Under the pieces are notes generated by a model that did no database searches, was not told where the DNA came from, and worked only from the letters and a program-made list of their open reading frames with translations. The translations under genes and the position numbers were made by a program. DNA of 64,000 nt from Smallanthus sonchifolius (Eukaryota > Streptophyta > Magnoliopsida > Asterales > Asteraceae), in NCBI GenBank assembly GCA_023525975.1, contig CM042023.1, forward strand, positions 868,001 through 932,000, written 5' to 3'. Every line of letters begins with the position of its first letter. The stretch's first letter is position 1. Shown in pieces: positions 47,460 to 59,423 of this stretch.

Positions 47460-48017
47460 TTTAGATTTCATGACATCTAGTGGAGTTCCTTCTCTTCCGA
47501 TAAGCCCCACCCTCTCCGTGGACGATCTCCAGGGAGATGGGGGCCCTATCCTTTCACCTTCATCACCAGTTCTTTCCGTATACCACCCTGGTCACCTCAG
47601 ATCTTCTTCCACCACTAATTTCCACCCAACCACCACCTTCCTTCGCCCAATACCTCGAGTTACAGAAATCTCTGGCCAGTAATGGGGGTACCGTCATCAG
47701 TACCAGCCAACCGCTGTCAAACACCCAAGCGGGGGCGGTGTTTGTGGCACCACCCCAACCATCACACTCAATCTCGTCTCTCACCCCCACTTCGAGCACC
47801 ACGGGATCCTTGCCCATCCCTCCCCACCATCACTTCCTTTAATCTACCTATGCTTCTAGTTGTTACATCCACACCATATTCCATCCCTCCTCTTGTCCGT
47901 AATACCCTCCCTTTGGGAATCACACCACCCTTCTCGGGGGCTATGTTTTCTTCGGCTCCCATGGTTTTTTCTACCCCGGAGATGATGTGTAAGGCCCCTT
48001 TCCCGGGAGACCTCACT
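47460..48017 (+). pseudogene. Tat-like gag, N-terminal part, frameshifted
   Basis: The frame begins after the PBS (MTSSGVPSLPISPTLSVDD...) and is Ser/Pro/Thr-rich. It shifts frame near 47680 and is cut at 48017 by a gypsy LTR. A further gag-like piece appears beyond that LTR at ~50010-50300. Confidence 0.55.
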
Positions 48018-48806
48018 TGTTGGATTTACTCATAAACATAGTCATCTATACTGAACTTTTAAATTAAAATCATTTAACATAGCGGAAGCGTACAATAAGT
48101 AAAATACATAACGTAGCAGCGAAAGTCTTAACATTTAAACATAAATATTGTCTTAACATAAACTCAAGTAATTGGGATGTCAGTTGTGCCGAGTAGCCAT
48201 CACGCCCCTTCTTCTTGCTACCTGAAGTGCATACTAAAAGTCAGCTAATGCTGGTGAGTTTTAGTTTAAAAACAATCAGATATAAACGTTATCATATAAT
48301 ATATATGAATATATATTATATATACATATTCTTTTTCTCTTTACTTTACTTATTTCTTATAACATTCGTAATGAGTACGTATATAAATACATACATGCTT
48401 ATTTCTTAGTGCACAATCATTGGTCATACACATATGGGTGATCAACCCGTTACTTGCTTACGTAAGTCACAAAGACAAACGTTCTCGAACTACCGTCGTA
48501 GCCCATTTACTTAACCGTCCGGCACTAGAAACCGTCTGTCATATCTTAAACCGTTCGGCAAACCTTCGACCGTTCGTCTTTACCGTCCTACCGTCGTAGT
48601 CTGTCATATCCGTCCGTCTGCCCTAAGGCATCCGTTTCCCATTTGAACTAATTATACAGCCGTGCATCGATTGAGGGACTTACTCCACCGTAGTGGCCTT
48701 AGTTTAGTCTACCTTTCTAGACTTTCATTTCTGGATGCATAATAGTCGAGTGGTCGTCTGTTTACCGAAGTAGCCGTTATCATCGTTTCCGTCCATAACG
48801 TTCATT

Positions 48807-48946
48807 CATATTTAGCAAGCAATATATACATGGATATAAAGCAATATTTCATTCTTACACATTATGTCATACTTTTCATATTTAGCAAGAAATATATACA
48901 TAGATATAAAGCAAGATTTCTTTCTTATACGTTATGTCATGCTTTT
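48807..48946. repeat. 70-bp tandem repeat, 2 copies
   Basis: CATATTTAGCAAG...ATTATGTCAT...CTTTT is repeated with period 70 at ~85-90% identity by eye, inside the gypsy LTR. Confidence 0.85.
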
Positions 48947-49227
48947 ATTTCTTTATTTATAAACATATTTGTTATACTTATATTTCGCATGTATTGTCAT
49001 ATAACACATAACATTTATTCATATCATGTATACACTCCAGCCCCAAAACATTTAAAGTCAGTTGCATGTAACACATAGGGGGCACATAGAACTCACCTAA
49101 TGAGTGGTTTCTGTAATACACTTAGCCGGTTACTGAGCGTCACTAAGGTCACTCACAATCTGTATAATAAAGTCATACACATAAGGTAGTGCCCTAAATG
49201 ACACTAAACATTACTATGCTTGAACCC

Positions 49228-49512
49228 AGTAGTTTCGGGTCATGGGTTTATATCGAAACTATGGTAGTTTCGATAAGTAACTTATGTAAAATCTTAGTAG
49301 TTTTGGGTCATGGGTTTATATCGAAACTATGGTAGTTTCGATAAGTAACTTATGTAAAATCTTAGTAGTTTCGAGTCATGGGTTTATATCGAAACTATGG
49401 TAGTTTCGATAAGTAACTTATGTAAAATCTTAGTAGTTTCGGGTCATCGGTTTACATCGAAACTATGGTAGTTTCGATGGGTCTACATATATCGAAACTA
49501 GGTAGTTTCGAT
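49228..49512. repeat. 68-bp tandem repeat with embedded 23-bp palindromes
   Basis: Units start at 49228, 49296, 49364 and 49432 (the last partial). Each holds ATCGAAACT-ATGGT-AGTTTCGAT, a perfect 9-bp inverted repeat (49252-49274, 49320-49342, 49388-49410, 49456-49478). A fifth, shorter version is at 49491-49512. The array lies inside an LTR. Confidence 0.95.
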
Positions 49513-50009
49513 GCATCAGTCTTCTTCCCCGATCAGAACCCTAGATTTGGCAAATTATTTCTAGTTGATCAAGCCTTGAACTTTGTACGTTCAAAACGTC
49601 CCTTTTTCATTCATGAGCACAAATATGTGATTTGTTTCAAGTTTTATACGTAAAAACCATGTCTTTATGCGACTTAAACCCGAATCCCCAAAATGTGTAA
49701 AAACTCAGATTTAGAGGTGATGCTTACCTCTTGAAGTTCGGTTCCCGTTGCTATACGTTGTTGGGATGAAGACGAACGATTCTTGAGCCTTTGAGCTTCT
49801 TTCCCCACTTTCTCTCTCTAGAGCCGGTCTCTCTCTCTCACTCTAGAAACTTGCGTAGGAAGGAAATGAGGGGAAAGGGTTGGTGGCTGCTGGTATGAAG
49901 GGTTTCCCTTCATATTTCAGGCCCATGGGCCGAACCTTGGCCAAGCCCACGTTGTTTTTCTTTTATTTGTTTTTTATTTATTCGGGATGTTTCATGATGT
50001 TTTACGAGC

Positions 50010-50300
50010 ATCAGCAATACTCTGCCTGGTGAGAACAAGCGGCGCAGGAAAATCGAGTGGCTGGGTTGCGCACCCAGTTGTCGTTTTGTGATCCCTCCTA
50101 CAACACAGTCACCCCACCTTCCCGGGTGAGCACTTACCCTCCCATGGATAGTGGACCCACACCCGCGCACACAGAGGAACCATATGTACCCCTCATGGCC
50201 TAGGATGATCTCACCAAGCCGTACAAGCCAGAATCATTGGTTTCCAAGTCTAAATTCACCGCCCGGATTGCACAGGCGGATTTTTCGACCAATCATTGGT
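50010..50300 (+). pseudogene. Gag fragment, continuation of the Tat-like element
   Basis: Readable pieces include a basic GENKRRRKIEW-like stretch and DDLTKPYKPESLVSKSKF followed by TARIAQADF in the + frame near 50205-50285. This resembles the part of Tat/Ogre-type gag before its core. It is very short and truncated. Confidence 0.4.
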
Positions 50301-50703
50301 ACCCTACTATCAAATCTTATTGCACAATTTATCAAATCTAGGACATTGGATGTATAATTAGTGATGCACTGTTACAAACTTGTGCGTCAAAAGTTATAAT
50401 AGCAGTGCATCAAATCTGTAAATGTTTGACGTTACATACCTGCAAAAGTTTGACACCACTTACATACATATGCAAACTCATATAATACGAGTTTGGAGGT
50501 GCAAGTGAAAACGCATATACTTGTTTGAGTTCTTCACTCATACTTAAAAGGTTGAGATGAAGTTGATTTGATCATGGTAACAACTTAGGTGAGAGTTGGT
50601 GATTTACTGGTCAGATTGGGCACATACATAACTAAGACTAATGTTTCAAAATTGATCATGATAAAGTTGATTAAAATTTGATAAAACTTCAAATGCATGA
50701 ACC
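50301..50703. other. Intergenic, nothing supported
   Basis: No coding region or repeat boundary was recognised between the gag fragment and the hAT MITE. Confidence 0.5.
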
Positions 50704-50919
50704 CAGTGGCGGAGCTTGAAAATTTTTCGCAGGGGGGGCCGGGAATTTTTTTTCATATAGGGGGGGCCGGAACTATAAAATTTTCGGCCGAATACATATA
50801 AATTAACACTACTGAGCGAAAAATCGACCGAATACGTATATATTAACACTTCTAAGCGAAAAATCGGGGGGGGGGGGGGGGGGCGGGGCCACCTCGGGCC
50901 CTTATATCCTCCGCCCTTG
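50704..50919. mobile_element. hAT MITE with an 18-G run
   Basis: It begins CAGTGGCGGAGCTTG and ends CCTCCGCCCTTG, with the identical 8-bp TSD CATGAACC on both sides (50696-50703, 50920-50927). Inside are a ~37-bp imperfect tandem repeat (GAATACRTATA...TAAGCGAAAAATCG-type) and G runs, the longest 18 G at 50866-50883. Confidence 0.88.
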
Positions 50920-50927
50920 CATGAACC

Positions 50928-51289
50928 TAACTGTTATGCACGTTTTAATTATTTTTCTGGTAAAAAAAACTGATATCAATTTTAGTTAAAATGTGTAACC
51001 ATAAAAGTTAACTACAACCATTACAACATTTCAGTAGTATGTATGTATACGTATATTGAATTTGGTCTATGCAATCGAGGACTTAATATTTTGTGTCTGT
51101 TGCAACCAAATTCACATACTTGCGTATTCTGTGCATTCCTACTCAAAGTTTTGTATCTAAATCTCGAGTGTTATTTCTTGAACTATCTCAAAGTTCATTT
51201 CATGCAAGTCAAAGCAATAAGGTATCAAAATAATAATTTTAGAAAGTGGACTCCTACACGATTATCTTTACCGTTGTAATCCCAATTTC
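50928..51289. other. Intergenic, nothing supported
   Basis: AT-rich sequence between the MITE and the relic exon. Confidence 0.5.
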
Positions 51290-51510
51290 CCAACACTCAT
51301 TACAGGAAGGTGGCACTGGAAATGAAATAGGGAAGCTAGCAACAATAGAAGAAAATATATTGGTGTAGTTAGTTTTTCGTTGCCATACTGATATGCCATT
51401 CCTGGTAGCTGAATTACTTCACATCTACCTGGGAGATCACTTGGATTTCTGCATCTGTTATAGTTGTTGTAGTTAGGTTGGTTAAAATAAGCATCAATCT
51501 CTGAAACAAA
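51290..51510 (-). pseudogene. Relic of an LRK10L exon 1
   Basis: The minus strand encodes IDAYFNQPNYNNYNRCR, SDLPGRCEVIQLPG and a hydrophobic piece. These align with YFNQPTYKSYNSC, SDLPHTCQVIQLP and FSLLNSFFSISFQ of gene 3. The N-terminal half and the C-terminal cysteines are lost or out of frame. Confidence 0.85.
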
Positions 51511-51514
51511 AAAA

Positions 51515-51950
51515 TTCAAAAAGTATCAACAGTTTACTAGCAAAACCATGAGACCTTGTTCTGAAAAACAAAGATCTGAGCTTGATTTGCTTTTTACTTG
51601 GTGGGGATGGTGGCAGCATTATGTCCACAACTATGCAGGTTGTATCATCCCTTAATCCCCTTGTTCTTAATGCTTCCTAAAAATTCATCCATACCAACAG
51701 CAGTTGCCAGTTAAAAATTAGAGTCATGCTAGTTTGTGCAGGTTGACTTTTGGAGTCAATGGACTAAAGTTTTACATCATAATTGGTGTGAAACATTAAA
51801 TGTTTAAGCAAAATGGATGATAACCCATTTGTATTGCATCACATACAAGTACTTATTTGTTTTTATATTTATGATGAAATCAAAACAAAAATAAGAGGTT
51901 TAAGTTACTAGGTTTTACCTCCAAAGTCAAAAATGTATAAGAAAATTAAA
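51515..51950 (-). pseudogene. Relic of PP2C exon 7 and flanking introns
   Basis: It is clearly homologous to 57215-57640: the CTTGTTCTTAATGCTTCC exon start, the Pro-rich segment with a ~15-18 nt deletion, and the downstream intron with the same motifs. The acceptor region is altered. Because introns are included it arose by DNA duplication, not retroposition. Confidence 0.88.
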
Positions 51951-52659
51951 AAATCAAATACCTTTGAATTATGTTGGCTGAAGATTTAGTTTTCCTGAGT
52001 CTGATTGCAATAACTAACACTCCTAGGCAACTAATTGTGCTCATCATAGTTAAATGTGATTTTGATTCTCGATTGCAACAGAGGATTGTGGGGAGAGAGC
52101 ATTGTTCATTGATAGTTCCAATCAATTGGCGATCATCACTGTCAATCTCGAAACAATTTCAAGCCAAATGTATGTATCGTGAATGCTTTCTTTCATCAAT
52201 TTTCTTTACCAACAGATAACTTCAGTTTTTAAAATAAGATTGATCAATTTGATCAAATAGTTTTACATGCATATAAAATGCTCTTGATGACACTTCCCTG
52301 CAGCCTTGCTACACTTGCTATGTTGAGTGCTTATTTGGACCAGCATCTAAAACCTTGGCTATCCAAAATTTTGACTATGCTCTAAAGAGACTTTGTCACA
52401 AGATTTGGCCATGATTGTCGGCCATGATTGTCAAACCAACCCTGAAAATATTCTGATTACAATCTGTTATTCTGTTTGTCCACTATTTATATTACCAACT
52501 ATTGGGGTGCTATAGGAATTGATACACAAGATTCCTCTATTATATGGTCATGGTAACAAATTAAGTATCTTTTAACAGTTATGAGGAAATAACTAACTTA
52601 ACAATACTTAAGTGACCAAAAACGTTTCAGCTTCCAGTAAATGAACAATAATGACTCCA
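51951..52659. other. Intergenic / 3' flank of LRK10L gene 3
   Basis: No gene. It may hold eroded pieces of the duplicated block, which I cannot define. Confidence 0.45.
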
Positions 52660-55111
52660 TTAATCTGTACTTGAGGAAGCAACAGTTCTTGATGGAGAAA
52701 ATATATAAGGCTTTGGAGGGATTTCCAATGATGCTAAGTTGTCTTCTAACATTTCCAAAACCTTACTGATTGTTGGACGACTCAAGGGATTAGTTTGTAT
52801 GCAACACAACCCCACGATAATCATCTTCCTTACCATCTCGTTTTCTTCAGCATTCACAATCTCGTGCAGTCCAAGTTGCTCTTCCTGTGATACAACCTTT
52901 TTTGTATATCCAATGAGGAAAGTATATTTCACTAGTGTGATCAACTTCAACCTCGATATTTCTCCTCCCTCCAACGATTTCTAGAATCATCATTCCATAA
53001 CTATAAACATCAGATTTGTGTGAGACCTGTCCAAAATTTCTAGAAAATAGTTTAGGAGCAATATACCCTGGTGTTCCTCTCATATGGGACATGGATATCA
53101 TGCTTCTTTCATTTGGGAAAAGCTTAGCCAGTCCAAAGTCAGATATTTTAGGACAAAAATCTTGATCCAGTAGAATATTATGTGGCTTTATGTCCAAATG
53201 TAAGATCCGTGTGTTACAACCCCTATGCAAATATTCTAGTCCTCGAGCAATCTCGATGGCGATCTGGTGCAACTTTTCCCACCCAAGCTCGCTATTACTT
53301 GAAGAACCCCCCCCCCCCCCCCAAAATTATATGAACCTCTCAAGGGATCCATTAGGCATGAATTCATAGATTAAAGCTCTACAACGACCCTCGAAACAAT
53401 ATCCCACTAGGCTGACAATAATAACATGGAATGTCCTGCCAACGCTGGCGATTTCATTAATGAAATCTTTCCCATCGCCTTTAAGTTCACTTAAAACCTT
53501 CACTGCTACTAGGTTTTGGTCACTTAGCGCTCCTTTATACACAGAACCGAAGCCACCTTGGCCTAGTTTGACTTCAAAGGAGTTTGTCATCTTTTGTATT
53601 TGTGAATAAGAGTACCTTTTCGGAGCTATGAATTCATGATTCTTTAGAAACATTTCCACATTGACATTATTCTTTGACTTTGTTCTCCATCCGAGTTTTC
53701 TTCTAAAGCATAAGATTATGACCACTAATATTGCCACCACCGCTCCTACAACCAGAGCTGCAGGATACAACAGATAAAAGTTCTTTAATAAGTTTAGTAT
53801 TTACATTTTAGAGTGAAATATTAGGTTATGGCAACAAGAAATTATGTTTATGATAATTACCTAAGACAAGAATCACCCGTGGCGATTTTCTTCCTGCATC
53901 TAAAATTGAACCACACATGTTAGAAATGTTCCTTTCATTTCAACTATCAAAATAACATATCGTTTGTGACTGATTATGCAAATATGTATGACGATATATA
54001 GAGGGAGGTTCAAATAAAACCATTAAATAAGTAGGAATCGAAATACACTCTTCCACTTCATGAATCAAGACCGTTTCATGATTAAAGGTTAAAAAGTGCT
54101 TCATTTAGTCCCTAAATATCTAGCAGTTCTTTGAACTAAACTTGGAATATAGTTATAGCCACATATGCAATGCTATTCAAAATTCTTCACCATAACAAAC
54201 AGATAGTATGATTAAAAGGAGTAAGTGATACATTCAGCATAACCATCGCATAATTCTAAATTCTAAAAGCAAACAATATAAGAAACTTGATTCATAAATT
54301 ATCTAAGAAAATAATTATCATTTTTATATATCAGTTAGTTTATTCATAGACAGCCATTTTACAATGTTCTCAAATAGAACTTAATTATGTATGCATGCAT
54401 GTATTGGGTTTGTAGTAAGCATATATACATATTATGTAGTCCAGACGTAATAAATACCATGTTTGGCGTTGGCGTGTAAACACTGAAAAGTTCCGTTGCG
54501 AGTATAACACTGGCCGCCTATTCCTCGACACTCAATACAGGAAGGTGACAGCTGAAATGAAATAGAGAAAAAAGAATTGAGAAGAGAAAATATGTGGGTG
54601 TAATTTACTTTAGTGCCATCTGGGCCGGGCACTAACAACACCGGCAACTGTATTACTTGACACGTATGTGGGAGATCACTTGGAATTGTTGCATCGCTGA
54701 CTGAATAGTTATAGTGGATATTGTAATCTGTGCAACTGTTGTAGCTTTTGTAAGTAGGTTGGTTGAAATAAACATCCATTTGTTGAGTGTAATTGAGGTT
54801 CTTTTTGCATTTGAAGAGAGTGATGAAAGGAGTTATTGAAATGGAAAACAAAAGAGGATTTGGAGAAGTGAAATTGTTGATAAGTGCCTCACAGCTTTTA
54901 GCTTTGATGAGTTCTTCGAATGTTCTGTTATGGATGATGAAGGAAGAATCAGATTTGAACTTTCCAGCAATCTCATATGACCCTCCTCCATGTTCAATTT
55001 CCGCGCCTTTTGGTGTACAGTTGGGCAGATGGGCATAGAAATGTTGTGGTCTTTAGCAGAGTGACCAGAGATGATAACAAACATGAAGAAGAAGAAGAAG
55101 ATGGTAATCAT
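52660..55111 (-). pseudogene. LRK10L-type receptor kinase, gene 3, pseudogene
   Basis: Exon 1 spans 55111-54458, the mini-exon 53893-53861 (33 nt) and exon 3 53757-52660, with the same phases as gene 1. There are three disabling changes. In exon 1 about 25-30 codons of the GUB_WAK core after MPICPT are deleted, with a frameshift. In the kinase, after NGSLERFI, an in-frame stop (~53327) and a run of 16 C (53308-53323) replace the expected residues. A further frameshift follows HWIYKK (~52905). P-loop GQGGFGSV, HLDIKPHN, DFG and APE are still readable. The WAK-associated cysteines (CIECRGIGGQC, FQC) remain in exon 1. Confidence 0.9.
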
Positions 55112-56202
55112 TTCAAATTTCTAACAGAAAAGGTTGTATAATACCTAAATTATCACCCATATGAATGTCGTCTTCAAACTCTATTATATACACAATACAT
55201 ATCTTCTTCCTTTGTGTCTTTTGTCAACAAGTCTTTGGACCTGAGTTATTGTGTGATTAATTTGTTGCAACCTTTCACAATCTAACTCAACCGCCCCAGT
55301 TGTCCTGTGACAAGAACATTTGTTGTTTTCAAACTTCAAATAATTTTGTTCTTACTGACCAATACATCAAGACTTTGACCCAGCTGCTCGTCCCCCATTT
55401 ATCCCTCTGTTTTCGAATAACCTCTGTCATTTGTGCTTAATTCCTCTCAAACAACAAAATAACGCACTTGGGAAGTTTCGTATGGTTCCCATATTTGGTC
55501 AATTTTGGACGACTAATACTATCTAGAACACATGCGGAGCTGATTCAAGAGCTAGCAGAATCATACTTTGACCAACTTGACAAAGACATGCGGCTAGAAA
55601 AGGCCCCCAACTTAAAAGGGACATAACTTTTGCTACACATGGGTTATGGGTCAAATTACTTTTGCTACACAGTTGACCTCATAATCATGTGTCAATGGCG
55701 TAGTAAAAAAGGTACTTGAACAGGCCCGGATCGGGCAGATGGGCATAGACATGTAAACAAAGGTTTGACTGTCAAAAGTAAACTACATCAATATGATTAT
55801 AGCTGTAAATGAATCTAACAGAGCTAGTTCAACAGTACAAAAATGGTACTCTGATACTAAGTATAAATAGTTTTAAAAAAGGCATCTTTTCCAGTCAAAT
55901 TTGGTTAAGTTGAAAAGATCCTGAGACAAGAAATTCAACAAGTACCTAAATAAGATGGGTCAAACCATTGAATTAATTAGACCTAATTTATTTATTCTGA
56001 ACTACAAGAACTGTTTAATTCATATCAACTTACAATCAAATGATAAGCAATCTCAAGACCTACATTCTCATCATATCAATATGCTACAACTCATTACAGT
56101 ATTATTTGCAGTTACCACATATACACGCCAACTCTGGATTCAGATGAACCCTTTAGGTCAGTAAACTGGAGGTTAAATTAACGGGGGAAAGAAATGTGGG
56201 TG
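55112..56202. other. Intergenic between LRK10L gene 3 and PP2C
   Basis: No gene. A ~25-bp piece at ~55735-55765 repeats the start of LRK10L exon 1 (the minus strand encodes MSMPICP) and is a further relic. The 3' end of the PP2C transcript should lie around 55950-56200. Confidence 0.5.
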
Positions 56203-59200
56203 TTAGGTGACTTTGACTCCACTTGGTCGTTTTCCCTCCATTGCATCTTTCTTATTACGACAATCCGCACATAGAAAAGGACCTTGCCAAGGCTTTGAGC
56301 TTGTTGAAAAGATGGAACCAGCATGAACCGATATGCCTTCACTTGCTGCTATGTCAACTTGACAAACACCACAAATGAAAAGACCCGATGTTGATGAACC
56401 GCCAGTCTCATCATTTCCCAATCTACATTATATCCAAATAAACGTGTATTACCAAACTAATATGCCACCTCAAAAATGAAGTAAAGGGGTGTTTAAATAA
56501 CTGAATCAAGATCATGATTTGTAATAAAATAGGCTATTCATTGTTTTTTGCTGTTTGAAGTAATAATGGTAGATATTTGAGTGTTTGTCAAATTCTGATT
56601 ATTTACGACATGTAAAATGATAAAGTGACCAAAAAGAATATTCTTGTGAGAAGGGGATGCGTCTTGTGAGATGGAAGTAAAAGTCTCAAATTATGTTAAA
56701 ATAAGGGTTAATTACCTCTATTGCATCAAAGAAGAAACTGATAATTTGATCCCAAAATAATCAAACATAAGCACAATTTGTATGGTGATAAATTAAAGTA
56801 TTTGAGACTACATAAATAATAAACTGTTTCAAAACGCAAATCCAACCACCGCCTAAGATTGATTACACATAAATTTATTGTCTTTGCGAATTATCTTCTG
56901 CGGTACTCAAACATAATTTCAAAGTCAGCGTTTTTGATGATTAAAAAGAGCGAAATAAAGAAACTGTAGACCAAAATCAAAGCTAATAGTTTCAAGTCAT
57001 CTTTAAAAGTCAACAGGACTGTATTCACTTTTTAATAAAGAAAAATATTGCATGTTTCTATGAACCCCAAAATTTAATGCTTTTCATTTCTTATCGGCAA
57101 AAAAAAGGCTTATGTTCTCGTGACAAGTAAGAGAAACTGACCTCTCTGCAAGCATGGCTGAACCTTCTTCAAAAAGTTCCTCAACAATGCCTACAGCAGA
57201 TAGTTTCTTTGACAGTTTACTAGCAGAACCATAAGACTTTGTTCTGAAAAATAAAGATCTGAGCTTGCTTTGTTTTTTACGCGGTGGGGATGGTGGCGGC
57301 ATTGCATTGTCCGGAGGGATTATGTCCACAACTATGCAGGTTGTATCATCCCTTAATCCCCTTGTTCTTAGTGCTTCCTGAAAAATCATCCATACCAGCA
57401 GCAGTTAGAAATCAAGTCATGCTAATTGTTGAAGTTTGACTTTTGGGGTCAATGGACTAAAGTCTTACTTCATAATTGGCGTCAAACATTTAATATTTAA
57501 GCAAAATGGATGATAACCCATTTGTACTGTACCAAATACAAGTACTGATTTGTGGTTATACTTATGATGAAATTCAAAACAAAAATAAGACGTTTAAATT
57601 ACAAGGTTTGACCTCCAAAGTCAAAATGTATAAGAACATTAAAATACAGAATAAACAAACTACCTTCACTACTTGCCTAGCAGCAAGTTCAGCAGGCAAA
57701 CCACGACAAGATTTTGCAGCCATCTCAGATGACACGGCATCCCAAATGCCATCCGAAGCTATTATAAGCCTTCCACCAGCATTTGATAACTTTTGCACCA
57801 AAAAATGATTTCCATGGTGTCAGAAGAAAATACAAAATCCAATTGTGGGTCCCTTTAGAAACAAAATGGGACCCACAAAACTTAGATTAAAAGCAAATTG
57901 TATGCAGAGATACTAATGTCTAATGGTTAGTTACTTGGTTGGTTACCTTGACTTGCTTTACATATGGTATGGGAACTATAAATTCCCCAACATCCATGTC
58001 CCCGATTGATCTAGAAAGACATAAACCTCCTGGCCAACAACGAAGGGGACCAATCTGTCAAAATATATTAAGAATTATGTTCAAATTCAGGGGAAAAAAG
58101 TTCAACATTTGAATATTTGATGAAGTTTATCTTCTTTGATTAAGTAAAACCTCCCACCTCAGCACCACCCAAGATACTGAGCCGCCCTACTTCCCCACCA
58201 CTAGCCTTTACCCGTTCTCTTCTGAAATAACACTACAACATAATCAACATCTTTCATCTAGTAACACGGTTCTTGCAAAAAATGCAAACAAGAAAAAAAC
58301 TATACAAGAAGTCAATTTCTTAAAGATTTAACTTACTCCTCTTGATTATCTTCAAGTCTATGATCAACGGTCAAAACAGACACAGCACCACCTTGTGTAT
58401 CCAGAATGCAACGCGAATCGCCAACTGATGCAACAGTTACTGTCCATCTATCAACAATTACAAAGGTAGCCGTCGTTCCTGAAGTTTGACCTGCAAAAAG
58501 TCAACTATGAGTTACACTAATTTTTAAACTGGTAATTAGGAGCAGGGGTGACATACCTTTGCTCTGGAACTCCTTATCAGTCTTGACAAAACCTGCAACT
58601 AATGCCCGAGGTAATGCCTGAAGCCACTCCTCACGTCCTAGACCACGAGGAATTGCACTCAAAATGTCGTTTAAAAGATTGTCCCTTGAATATAATGCTG
58701 CAGCATTCCCATTGTGACCATCAAATATCTAAATTTCAGAAAGAAAAAAAAAATCTTCAGGAAATTAGCAAATGGAAATGGGATTAACTTTCCACATCTG
58801 ATTTCTATAGATGATTGAAAACTCAAGGATCTGATACTAGTAGTGTTTAGGTATACAAATTATTATCATATCTAGTGAATAATAATAATAGGGCAATCCT
58901 ATCAGTATCTCCCCCCACCTAACAGACCACTTTAGCAGTACACCAGCACCAATACTGGTCATATGGGTGTTTTTTCACTCATACGGGTGGTATGATAGAT
59001 ACAATATGGGCAGTATTACATTTTTTTTAACTGAAACAGAAGCGACTAATGTGACGCTACATTACTGGCAGATACAATACGGGCCACATTATCTTTATTC
59101 GCCTACAATACGGGCCATATTACATTTTTCTCTTACAATACAGCCCGTATGATGACGTCATCTAGTGTATCTATAACAGATCCTTAATAACATTGAGAAC

Positions 59201-59423
59201 GACATACCGCAAAAACTGAAAAACTTGATGATTGATGACCAGAAACTCTTTGGCAATCGGTTTTCATCATGAAATAATCTTCACCTTTCCTTGATTGTGT
59301 CGCATAGCCGTATCGAAGAGTTGGTTTCTCCATCTTCTCACTTCTCATTTCTCTACTGATCAGTGCAGCTAATGGCACAAGATCATGATGTTTATGCTGA
59401 TGCCTCTCTACCCTAGATCCCAT
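56203..59423 (-). CDS. PP2C-type protein phosphatase (At1g47380-like), 8 exons
   Basis: Exons (minus) are 59423-59208, 58728-58557, 58490-58337, 58221-58158, 58054-57947, 57789-57664, 57377-57142 and 56422-56203. The total is 1296 nt, 431 aa, with consistent phases and GT-AG junctions. It is a Mg/Mn-dependent Ser/Thr phosphatase. Motifs are KGEDYF (exon 1), FDGHNG (exon 2), SVGDSR (exon 3), GLCLSRSIGD (exon 5), SDGIWD (exon 6) and RDDTTC (exon 7), so metal-binding Asp residues are present. After the catalytic domain come a Pro/Lys-rich linker and a C-terminal cysteine domain (CGVCQVD...CADC, ending GKRPSGVKV) typical of this plant PP2C group. No signal peptide; cytosolic or nuclear. Complete and apparently functional. 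Confidence 0.95.

Larger units (their letters stand above)
48018..49994 (-). mobile_element. Gypsy LTR interrupting the Tat-like gag
   Basis: On the minus strand it runs from TGAAACATCCCG (49994) to ...AAATCCAACA (48018). It includes two sets of tandem repeats (48807-48946 and 49228-49512) and leader-like text (AGTCAGCTAATGCTGG). No exact TSD was found: TCACT on the left, TGATG, or TCAGC at 50011, on the right. The right edge may therefore be up to 16 bp off (alternative 50010). Confidence 0.55.

Noticed and set aside
47563..48016. Minus-strand frames opposite the Tat-like gag
   Set aside because: Shadows of a Pro/Ser-rich sequence.
49228..49512. Regular repeats that could suggest a CRISPR array
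   Set aside because: The 68-bp units are repeated in full with no unique spacers, and this is plant nuclear DNA inside an LTR.
58967..59152. + strand frame in PP2C intron 1 with ACAATACGGGCC repeats
   Set aside because: Intronic, antisense to the gene, and only short imperfect repeats.
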